Below are positions 1 through 9,891 of a stretch of DNA of 64,000 nt, piece after piece. The stretch lies in the NCBI GenBank assembly GCA_007258455.2, contig VDFB02262565.1, positions 1 to 64,000 of the forward strand, written 5' to 3'. Position numbers and translations under genes: made by a program. Under the pieces are notes generated by a model. That model made no database searches and was not told the DNA's origin. It saw only the letters and a program-made list of their open reading frames with translations. Source of the stretch: Sequoia sempervirens. Its lineage: Eukaryota; Streptophyta; Pinopsida; Cupressales; Cupressaceae. The stretch's first letter is position 1; every line of letters starts with the position of its first letter.

Positions 1-5
1 ATTAG

Positions 6-2414
6 TTAGAAAAAGATGATGGACAAGTGTTGAGTAAAACTTACAAGGAAGACAGGATGTATGGTGAACCTATCCTAGACCCAAACTACAATGGTGAAGA
101 AATGACATCAATTAAAAAATTCTCTGCACTAGTTCTGTTAAATACTCAAATACTCAACATTGGATAAATGATTTTTGTAAATTTTTAAGAGAAAAATGAA
201 TTGAACCCACTTAATCACAAGATAAAAGAAGAATACAAAGAAATGAAACTACATTTGTGAGTGGGGAACTTGCTAAGAAGAAGAGAAATACTAGTAAGAC
301 AGCCACTGGCATAAGAATTGAAGAGAAAACCCCTGAGGCTTCAAGTCAAGGAGTTTCACCAAAGCTAGTTGATAAGCAAAAAGATGTTGATTCAAGAAAA
401 GGTAAATCAATAGTAAAACATAAAGTTATATCTTCCTCTACAGGAAAACCAAGGACTAAACCTACAATTGATGAAGAAGTAGGGGTAACAAAAAATATTA
501 GTACATAGACAAGGTCTGCATCTCAAAGAGTTGCAACATTAGTTACATCTCACCCTTATGTTAATATGGCTACTAAGAAACAAGCACTGGGAGGAACTCC
601 TGTGGTTTGGGAAGAAATTTTTGAGGCAGATAAAGCCAAAATTAAGGAAAAAATAGATAAATGGGGTGCCATGTGGGAGAAAGTAAAATAAAAGAATTCT
701 AAGGATAAATACATAGTACAACCAATGGTAAAAGAAATTCCAGACATAGGGTCCATTCCTATAAATGTTGAAGAAGAAGAATTCATACAAGGAACACTTG
801 CTTTAGAAGCTGGGAAGCCTGATGTACTTGAGATAGAAAGAGGGGAAACTATAGAGTAGGATCCTATTGATGAAACAATTATTGAAGGTACCTTTGATTC
901 TAAATCTTCACTTGGGAATAATCCAAATGATAATGAACAATCGTAGGTCTTTGAAAAATCAGAGGAAGGTCAGGTTGTTGAAAATGAAGAAGCTACATAG
1001 GTTTTAGGTGATAAAATTGAAAATGAAGTAAATCCTGATGCAACAAGATATAAAGTGACATCCAAGGAACTAATGTTTAACATCTAGGTAGACAGGAAAA
1101 TATAAGTCTTCAAACAAAGAAGATTATGCCAAATCCCAATAATCCAAAATCTATGCCAAAAATTGTTGAAGAGATTCCTATTTTAGAGGACTTAGCAAAT
1201 AAAATTGAAGAAGTAAGAGAAGATGTTCTTGAATCAAGTGGAAACCAAGAACAAAGAAATGTTACAAAGGTAGAGTGCAATGAGGATGCACCTGATTGGT
1301 TGATCAAAGAATTGGCTTCTCCAATGCAAGTATAAGTAGTGCCTCTAGATCTTAATAGATTTATACAAGAATTAGATACTCCTAATCCTAGACGTGGAGC
1401 TAAAGTGAAACATGTCATACAAAAAAATGCAAATGGAGACAAAACCATCCATATAGCTACTCCAATAGTTGATAAAAATAGACATGAGATAATGGCTAAG
1501 GAGTATAAGATAACAAGTATCAATCTTGGACACTCATCCTAGAGACAAGAGCTAGAAGAAATAAAGATGAATTTAGATGCAACAATTGCTAGGGTGTAGA
1601 AGAATAAAAAGAAGAAAATAGAGTTGAAAGAACAGATTGATAGCTTGGAAAATTTTATAAAGTCATTAACCCTATCTGGTCGAGCACGGATTAAATTGCC
1701 CCAAAATTTATACTAATGTCACAAGAAAAGGTGGATGCAATTGCAATAGTTCACCATAAAATGAATGTATTTGAAGAATGGATTAAGTATCGAGTGAGGA
1801 AAGGAGAAAAATCTATTGCAGATGCGATATGGAAATATAAGGAAGCATACCTTTGGTCTAAGAAATCCAAAAGATTTGAAGGTGAATGCAAGTTTTGCTA
1901 GGAACAGGTTGATGTAGAAAAGTGCTATTTTAAAGCTCTCATGTAGATGGATATGCAAGAATTGATAAGAGAAAGCATAATTTTAGAACAAGAAGTTCCA
2001 TTGCCTGAAAAATGGAATAAACAGTTGAAATGGGAAGGTGACATGTTGACAAAATGTATGGAAGGATTTGAAAAGGTCACTAAGAAATGTAGTAAGTTGC
2101 TTGATAAAGATTAAGATTTCATTGAAATGTTAGCATGTCAAGATTGTGATCCTGAAACACTAGGATAGGAGGGTAAAGAAGTAAAATCCTTCAAAGAATG
2201 GATTGAAAGGATAAATAAAGACCCTATTCAGTTGTTAACTTGGGAGTTCATTGATGAGAGCATACAGTGCAAGAACACTATAGCTAGATATGAAACATAA
2301 AAAGTACAAAGGAATGATCTAGTATACTCCAAATATCAAAAGAATACACTAGGCTCAAGTTCACTTGGAAGGCAATACAAGGGGTTTCGAAGGAGCGTAT
2401 GCATCAAATATTGA
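6..2414 (+). pseudogene. Unrecognised long ORF, decayed (P1)
   Basis: I do not recognise this protein. A continuous coding texture runs from the window edge to about 2414 in three successive frames. It is open from 6 to about 158, resumes from 161 (WINDFCKF) to about 1100, continues from 1126 to about 1712, and then from 1716 to about 2414. Shifts near 158, 1100 and 1712 and about 14 in-frame stops break it. The product would be roughly 800 residues, acidic and lysine-rich, with no zinc knuckle, protease or RT motif. A heptad-like Lys/Glu stretch lies near 1555-1670, and the 1716-2300 part looks helical (FEEWIKYRVRKGEKS). Most stops are TAG. LTR-like DNA follows directly, so it may be an accessory ORF of a retrotransposon, but a dead host gene is possible. 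The 5' end lies outside the window. Confidence 0.5.
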
Positions 2415-3180
2415 ATTCTTTCTAAGAATATAAGCTGAAGAAAAGTGAAGGAAAGATCTTGGAGCCCAAGCCTTGAATGATGGAAGGAAGTATTGGATAT
2501 CAGATACTAGAAGTGTCATAGAAATATTTTTGTTACAATTGATTTTTGTAGGTTGTTCCCGGTCTCAGTGGATGTTTCCTATCTAGTTTTCTAAAGGATG
2601 TTAATAGCCTTGATCTATGTGTAGTATTGTGTATCAAAGTTTGAAAGTGAAAAGTGTTGTTGTTGAGGAAGTCAAAGTTTTGACTTCATCTAGAAGATTA
2701 TGATGATAGTTGGCATATGCCACATGCTACATTTTACTTTGTTATTTTTGATTCCCTAGATAAACTTTAAGTTGGAACTTTTGAGGCCTTGTTCCTATAA
2801 AAGGCCATTTATTGCTTTATTTTTATTTTAAGTTTAGAATTTGTGGATGTCGGAAGAGCCAAAACTTCTCTAAGTTTTGTTTTTTTTTTTCTATTTTTTA
2901 AATCATTCCTGTCTAAAAACTTGTATGTACTAACCAAATTGATTTATAAAACACAAGCTTAGGAAAAATTAAATATAAAAAAAAAAAAAAATTTACCTTC
3001 ATTGTAATTCATTATTTTATATTCAATCAACACTATTAAAGAATACAAAGCTAATAGAGGGTTTTGAAGATGTTTTAGCCAATCAAGCTCATCCTCCAAA
3101 ATATTAGTGTGAAGACTACCATCTATTTTGGCATCATTGTAAGCATTGCTATAATTCAAATGATGTTGTTGCAAGGGGAA
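2415..3180 (+). repeat. Probable LTR-like sequence after P1
   Basis: This is non-coding sequence following P1. It contains a good TATA box, T-rich and A-rich tracts (2880-2900, 2973-2991) and no clear coding on the plus strand. The position after a long retro-ORF and the promoter suggest a 3' LTR, but I found no second copy and no terminal TG...CA boundaries. A minus-strand open stretch at 2992-3174 resembles nothing I know. Confidence 0.3.
2796..2804 (+). promoter_or_regulatory. TATA box in LTR-like sequence
   Basis: TATAAAAGG is preceded by TTCC and followed by a CCATTT stretch. It matches the plant core promoter consensus and is typical of the U3/R border of an LTR. Confidence 0.45.
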
Positions 3181-3904
3181 CCCACCATAGTTTTACAAAG
3201 CTTAAAGTGCAAAGGAGAAATAGCATAAAATATATCTCCTATTCGTTGGCCAGTGACCTAGGGTTCTTAAATATAGGATTTAGCTAATCCTTAGAGAAAC
3301 CAAGATGATCAGTTGGAGACACCAATAGTAGAGTAGAAAAGAAAGCTGTACATTTTTGAAAAATCGTGCTAGTATTCTAGAGAAATCACTAAAAAAAATG
3401 TGGTTTCAAGTGAGTGAGAATAGTTATAATTTGATAAAGAAATCTAGTAATCTAATAAATAAAAAAGCTAAGATTAGAACTAAAATAATCTCCCAAAACA
3501 TGATAGATAAATGAACATTAAAACAAACTCATAACATAATGTAAAATTATAAAAATATGTAATTTTTTATATTACAAATACCAATCTATCATTACAATTT
3601 TCTAATTCTAAGACATAAAATTTAATATATTTATCAATCTTTAAACATAATTTGCTTTTTAAGTTAAATACATTGTATTTCTATTTACAGTCACACATTT
3701 AATTATTTGACAAAATATTATAATATCCTATTCAAATTATGATAGAATGAATCTATGTTGATTCATGCTTATGTGTACAGAATTAGTCTAAATCTAGTCC
3801 AAGAAGAGTTTGTTTTCTTGTACAATTTCTTGCCTAATCCTAACGATCACATCTGTTCTATGTATTCGACCAAAGAATGTAAACGTCAGCTACATTCTGA
3901 AACA

Positions 3905-4034
3905 GATTCGCCACTTTACAAGTCATGACGGCTCAAATGATATATACACAAAGTATCTAACACCAAGATTTGCGACTTCACAAGTCAAGACGGCTCAAAT
4001 GATATATACACAAAGTATCTAACACCAAGATTTG
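3905..4034. repeat. Tandem duplication, 62-bp period
   Basis: Two head-to-tail copies at about 3905-3972 and 3967-4034 share ACGGCTCAAATGATATATAC and the sequence after it, with a few mismatches near the start. The period, measured between the AGTCA anchors at 3921 and 3983, is 62 bases. Confidence 0.9.
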
Positions 4035-4107
4035 TAGGACACCATACCAGTTTGCCGTTCCGTATGGAAAACAACTAGTTGGAAATAGCTATACATAAGT
4101 TTGAAAA

Positions 4108-4215
4108 TAATTATTATGAAGGTTTAGTGGTCCATGTAATTTTGTGATAAGCATTATGGAGTAATTATTATGAAGGTTTAGGGGTCCATGTAATTTTGTG
4201 ATAAGCATTATGGAG
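4108..4215. repeat. Tandem duplication, 54-bp unit
   Basis: 4108-4161 and 4162-4215 are two adjacent copies with one visible mismatch (TTTAGTGG against TTTAGGGG). The near identity means this duplication is recent compared with the surrounding sequence. Confidence 0.95.
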
Positions 4216-5013
4216 GGTGGCTGAAATTGTGTCAGCTACAATTTTTTAATAGCATTTAACGAAAAAATATTATAAAAGTTTATAATTTGAAATCAAATAA
4301 TGATTAAATTATGAGATTATTAGTTTTTAAACAATTTTTTATAAAAAATTGAAGTGTTTCTTTAGGAAAAAAGTTTAGAAGTTTTATGAGATCTTGTTTC
4401 TAAGATTTTGTTTTTCTTAAAGTCTAAATATTAATTTATTGAAAGTCCAATATACTCTTATCGTCCACACATATTAATTAAAATTGACATCTTTTATTCA
4501 ATAGATGGGTTAATATTTTTTTTGGTCTCCTAGTAATTGTTTCTTTTCTCTCTTCTAAACTTCTCTTGTTTAGTCATACTTAAATTATGATCTTAATCAT
4601 ATGTTGAAAGATACATTTCTTTATTTAATTATATAATCTAGGTTGATATGAAACTAAAACTTAAAGGTACAAAATTTAAACAGTGTAGAAAAGATTTTTT
4701 AGAGAGTTTTTATAAAATAGTTCACTTTAACGTTTGTTTTTTATGAGATGGTCTATTAGTTTGTACATCTATTTTATCTTTTGTCTTAACATTGAGCTAG
4801 TTTATCAATGAGATTCTTATTAATTTGAATGTTGTCAATGCCCATATCATAAAGTAAACAATAAGTAATATCTTAACAAGAATTGATCTACCAATTTTAT
4901 TATATAAGAATATTTTTAAGTATACCTACTCAATATTGATTATTATAATATACTTTAAACATTTAACTTACACTTAATTCTCAAACTACAACATTAATAT
5001 GAGCTAAGTAAAT

Positions 5014-5017
<4 letters not shown>

Positions 5018-5097
<80 letters not shown>
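5018..5097. repeat. (AT)n microsatellite, about 40 units
   Basis: An uninterrupted AT dinucleotide run of 80 bases. It lies next to the last recognisable part of the G1 element, so it marks or hides that element's truncated end. Confidence 0.97.
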
Positions 5098-5101
<4 letters not shown>

Positions 5102-5109
5102 GATTATCA

Positions 5110-5699
5110 AATTAAAATCCATAAGGAAAAATATCATCATATCACATATCTAAATATTCCTTGACATTATTGTCAAATAATGCTTCCCAATATATTACCC
5201 TAAAAGGCCTATTATATCCTTTTAAAATTTATGATGCAAATGCAAACCCTCTAACAATGAATCTATTGTAATTTTCCCTTTACATGGAGTTTTTTGGAAC
5301 TATTCTTAAAACAAAAAAGTCAAAGGGGCCAATCATATTGAAGAGGGATCAAGAGAGCTTTGCTAGGGCTTGTGCCTTTTTTAGTCTATGTCACTTTGCA
5401 TTTTTGGCCTAGGAAAGATTTTACTCTTCCACATTCATTGTGGATTTTTTGGTAGTCTTTTTTATGATCTCAAACTATTTCAACCTAGCATTTAATGTTA
5501 GTGTTGATAGTTTGGTAGCTCTAGACAATGGTAACACTGAACAAGCATCCCCAAGAAAATTATTTGAAATATCTTCCACAAGGTAAGCTTCTTGTACCTC
5601 TAGGAAATGTGAGTTTACCCATCTCTAAATATGATAATGCATGCAAATAGTTAGAAAATTTTACCTTGATAGGATAGCTTTTTAGGAGAACTCCCCTAC
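5110..5699 (-). pseudogene. G1 pol remnant beyond RNase H
   Basis: Sequence downstream of the RNase H domain, where integrase should lie. No HHCC or DDE integrase motif could be read in any minus-strand frame, and stops are dense. Either the integrase has been deleted or it has mutated beyond recognition. Confidence 0.35.
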
Positions 5700-6118
5700 A
5701 AAGCATGATTTGTGAATGGGAAGCATTAGGCCCTACATGGGTTCAGGCTTGATATCCTGGATACAATTTCTACAACCACATTTTCCCAACCAAGTTTATC
5801 AAGTATGGTCATATCAAATTCATGCAATAAAAGTAACCATCTAATTACTCTTCTTGTTACTATTGATTTATTCATTAAAAACCTTATTGTAGAGTGATAT
5901 GTATGAACAAATACTTTATAACCAATTATATAGTGTCAAAATTTATTAATTACATAAGCAACAACAAGAAATTCCTTTTCAGTAACTGTGTAGTTTACCT
6001 TCGCTCCTATAAAATTCTTACTAGTGTAATAAATAGAATAAAATAATGCGTCCTCCTTTTGACCAAGGACAACTCCCATTGAAAAATTAGAAGAATCAAT
6101 ATGAATATAAAAATGAAG
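5700..6118 (-). pseudogene. G1 RNase H domain
   Basis: The minus-strand translation shows the gypsy RNase H pattern. A DSSNFSMGVVLGQ segment is followed by FYSIYYTSKNF, the YTVTEKEFL block and VHTYHSTIRFLMNK. In relatives the last block reads with Asp before His, so an acidic catalytic position has become Tyr here. The domain continues the RT frame with an internal stop near the TEKE block. It would degrade the RNA strand during reverse transcription; this copy is dead. Confidence 0.75.
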
Positions 6119-7288
6119 TTACCAATTAGGTCCTTGCAATACCAGTGTGGTCACAAGCTTCTCTTTGATAGTCTCGAAAGCTTGTTGATATTCATGCATC
6201 CAAGAAAAAGTGTTATGTTTGCTCAATAAAACAAAAAGAGGTACATAAATTTTACTAAAGTTTTGAATAAAATACCTATAATATCCTACATGTCCTAAAA
6301 AGCTATGAACATCCTTTTGACAAATAGGAATAGGCAAATCTTGAATTATTTGCACCTTCTTTGGGTCAACTTGAATACCATTAGCAAAAATATATTGTCT
6401 GAGTACTATACCTTTCGTCATCAAAATGTGACACTTTTCATGACTCAAAGACAAATTGGTATCTTTACACCACTGTCAAACTTTTTCAAGATTATTTTTG
6501 GCTTCCTCATAGGTATCACCATACAAAATAAAATCATCCATATAAACTTCAACACAATCATGAACCGAATTAGAAAAAATACTTAACACTACCCTTTGGA
6601 AAGTAGCAGGGGCATTACATAGACCAAAAGCTAGAATATTATAAGAAAATATCTCCCATGGACAAGTGAATATGGTCTTGTCTTGATACTCAGGTGCAAT
6701 ACAGATCTGGTTGTGCCCACTAAATCCATCTAGGAAGGAGGAAAATTTCTTACTTGCAAGTGTATCCAAAACTTGGTCAATAAAAGGTAATGGGAAATGA
6801 TCCTTTTTAGAAGCCTTGTTAAGAGATCTATAATCAAAAGATATCCTCCATTTACCATTTTTCTTAGGAACTACCACCAAAGGGGAAACCTGTTGACTAT
6901 CAAAAATTGGAGATATCAATCCTACATTTAATAACTTGTGTAATTATTTTTTCACAATTTCTCTTAAAAATAGGATTAACCTTCTTTGGGGTTGCCTAAT
7001 AGGATGACTACCTTCCTTTGTGTAAATATGGTGTGTGCATGTATATAGATTTATTCCACGCATATTTGGATATTCCCATGCAAATGCATTTTTATGATTT
7101 CTTAACAGGGAAATTAAATCTTTAATTTGTGCATCACTCAAATTTGGATTAATATTTAAAGTATGTCCTAGCAAAATTTCCATAGCTTGAGATTTTGTAA
7201 GAAAATATATAGCATGTTTTTGTGAGGTGGATGGTGAAGATGTGTTAGAAAGAATGAATGGACTATATACACATTTATGTGGAAGCAA
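6119..7288 (-). pseudogene. G1 reverse transcriptase
   Basis: A gypsy RT in three open pieces. 6944-7288 carries the segment before the fingers (NAFAWEYPNMRGI, then RQPQRR). 6476-6919 carries fingers and palm (VVPKKNGKWR, DYRSLN, SFLDGFSGHNQI, FGLCNAPATFQR and the catalytic YMDD followed by FILYGD). 6119-6454 carries the thumb and connection (FLGHVGYYRYFI). The catalytic Asp residues are still visible. A stop near 6456-6475 and another between 6920 and 6943 separate the pieces. It copies element RNA into DNA in functional relatives. Identification is sure, function is lost. Confidence 0.93.
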
Positions 7289-7362
7289 TTGATGTAATGT
7301 AATAAAATGTTGCAGTGATTATGAATCACTCAACAATGGAAAGTTACCAAATGGATAGTTAT

Positions 7363-7647
7363 CTATACAAGAATGAAAATAAATATTTCTAAAACATCAT
7401 CAAACAAATAACAATTTTGAATTTTTTTGGAAAAAATATTATCCTCTGATAATTCCTCCATATCAAGTGCTTGATCAATTTTCAACACAGGTAGAGATTC
7501 CTCCAAATCACTGTCAACCCACAAGAGATCTTCAGTCTCCAATAGTGGTTGTGCAGGTGGGTAAAAGGTCAATTTTTTCTTGTGTTCCCCATTAGAAATA
7601 ACCATATTATCTAACTTGTAGTTGATATAAGCATCTATGGCAACCAA
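7363..7647 (-). pseudogene. G1 protease C-terminus and protease-RT linker
   Basis: 94 open codons begin with MVAIDAYINYKLDNMVIS, the end of the protease fold, then KKLTFYPPAQPLLETED. An acidic spacer (DSDLEESLP, DMEELSEDN) leads into the RT. It is shifted relative to the preceding protease block at about 7650. No catalytic motif lies in this linker. Confidence 0.7.
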
Positions 7648-7658
7648 CCATGGTATCC

Positions 7659-7990
7659 CTAGAAACAGTGGGTATCCCCTAGCTTTACTTTGGGTTGCAA
7701 TATCATGAAGTTAGTAGGATATTCCCAAGAGTCACTAGAAATAACATCTTCTATCATACCTTTAGGTTTGGCTAGTGATCGATTTTCCATCTGTAGGAAT
7801 GTAGGTGTTGGCTTAAGTCCTTGAACAAACTTATCCTTAGTTTTATTGATCATAAAATTAATGGCAACTCCTAAGTCAATTAATGTATTTGGAATGACAA
7901 TGTGACCAATTTGAACCTAAATCATGGGACTCCCAAGGTTTGTATACTTGGGAATTGAAATATTTCCCAACTTGAGATCAACAAGTTGCC
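7659..7990 (-). pseudogene. G1 aspartic protease
   Basis: The minus-strand translation reads PNTLIDLGVAINFM, a retropepsin active-site block with D-L-G in place of the usual D-T/S-G. It is followed by the flap region and by ILQPKVKLG. A frameshift near 7650 joins it to the IPWLVAIDAYINY segment at 7640-7600, which in relatives completes the fold. The domain sits between gag and RT as in other plant gypsy elements. In a live element it would cleave the polyprotein in the virus-like particle. Confidence 0.8.
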
Positions 7991-7999
7991 TAATAACTT

Positions 8000-9886
8000 G
8001 CATTGTCTTTGGGTCTCGTTTCTTTGTTTGCGTTCGAGTATATATAAGTCCCTAACCATCTTCATGTACAAAGGTACATCATTAATGGCCTACAAAAGAG
8101 GAATATTAATGCTAACATTTCTCAGTTCATTTACAAAATCAAATTCTAGATCAACCACATCCTTTTGCTTTAGCTGAGAGTGGAACCTATCAAGATATGG
8201 ACGAAACCTAGATAGTTCATATTTTTTTTCCTCATGTTCCTCATGTTCATCATTTATTTCAGTAGTAGTGGGCCCCTAGAGGGCTTTACCTAATCGTAAC
8301 TAAACACCATTAATGTCTAGTGTGTTGACAAGGTAGTTGGGTAACCCATCACCTTATTATTCAAGTTTAGAGATGGTTGTGTAGGCATGGTTGTTTCCTT
8401 AGGTGGTTGTGATGGGTTGGATGGTGGAATACTAGATGAGGGTGGTATTGGTGGCAAGAATTGTGGTGGTTGTTGGTATGGAGTAACCATAGGTGATGTG
8501 GGATTGGGTGGATATTGTGATGGTGGCATCCTCCATGCTTGTTGCCAAGGTTGAGGAGTATACGGGTACTATTTTTTCCATTGTGAATAAGGTGGAGGTT
8601 TTTTCCACCCTCCATACTATTCTGCTTGAGTTGGAAAGGAACTAGGTTGTCAACTAGGCCCTACGTTAGGAGGTGTAAAAAGTTCATTCTTCATTGGGGG
8701 CATAGTTGGTGGAGGCCAAGACCTCCATGAGGCCATATATAAAACAGGTTCTTCACTAAATTATGCATCTAATATATCTATTGGAAAAGGTCATAGTGTA
8801 GTACCCTTACTAGTATCTTCTAAAGAATAATTTTTTATTTTTCTATAAGGACATTCCTCATTACTATGTTTTTTGACAGTTAGGAAAAAATACTACAAAT
8901 GCTTTTTCAACCTCTTATTATTTCTTGCATGTGTACAATTTTTTTTTCTTACCCATATGGCTCAGAGGATCAGTTTTGATATCTTCTAGCAATGTACCTA
9001 GTTTACTTTCCATGATACCTGATGTGCCTCTAGAAGAGACATGCTTCCCAAAGTACCCTCTTACTAACCAAGTGAATCTTGAGTAGTTCCTGCAAACATT
9101 GCAATATCACCAAATCTCAATTTGGAAATATCCCCACCCCCTCTAAGATTTATAATATCCATACATTCATCCTAAATACCCCTAAGAAAGAGAATTTTTA
9201 AAGTATCATTGTATAATTTTTATTGTCCAATCTTGTTTGCCTAGTCCTTTGAAGACTAAATAGTAATCGCTCAAGGTAGTCTTCTAAGATCTCCTCTTCA
9301 TGTTGCATTATGTGAAAGACCTCATCTCTGATTTCCTTGGTCTTGCAATGTTCCTAGTATTCTCCAAAAACTTTGTCTTCATGCTATCCCAACTATGAAT
9401 AATTTCATGTCTTATGCCCATGAACCATCACAATTTTGCATATTTCAAAGTGGCTGGAAATAGTTTAAAATTTTGTGCATCATTGTGATAATCATAACTA
9501 TGATGTAAAACACCCAATTCAAAGATAAATATGTCAGCATCTTCCATAGGAAGACCTCAAAAAATACACAAAGTAGTATGAGGTATGTTCTTCATGGGCC
9601 AATCTTCCTCTAGATGGGTAATGGGAAATTCAAAGGTGATAGGATTGTTATTATTCAATGCTCTTTCACCATTATTATTGTTGTTATTATTATCAGGCAT
9701 GGCTTCAAATTCCCAAGAGGTGGAAGAAGATGATAACTTAAGATCTTTTCTTATTGGATATTTACCACTTTGAAGTTCATAGGATTCTTGAAATAATTTA
9801 ACAAGCTTCCTAAATGGATCATTTAGGGTCTCAAGTATCTCTTGTTGGGTGCTAGAGGCTTACTCAAAATTAGACTCAATAGTGGT
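8000..9886 (-). pseudogene. G1 gag, main part
   Basis: The minus strand encodes a decayed gypsy gag. From 5' to 3', an acidic SWEFEAMPD and Asn-rich segment lies near 9690-9640. Next comes the capsid core: GLPMEDADIFVFE, then LFPATLKYAKL and WFMGIRHEIIHSWDSMKTKF (about 9570-9360). A zinc-binding-like segment ending HSNEECPYR lies near 8850, and a Pro-rich tail (MPPSQYPPNPTSPM onward, 8317-8529) precedes the protease. Several stops and shifts break it. It would form the particle shell. The N-terminal part lies at 28184-28440 because C1 is inserted at 9892. Confidence 0.85.
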
Positions 9887-9891
9887 GGACT

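Larger units (their letters stand above)
3181..5109. other. AT-rich non-coding stretch
   Basis: No supportable gene on either strand. It holds two short tandem duplications (3905-4034 and 4108-4215) and a long AT microsatellite (5018-5097), annotated separately. The rest is AT-rich sequence with no element boundary that I can see. Confidence 0.6.

Noticed and set aside
2959..3174. Minus-strand open frame with protein-like texture (ELDWLKHLQNPLLALYS)
   Set aside because: Only about 60 codons beside an A-rich run, with no continuation and no recognisable domain.
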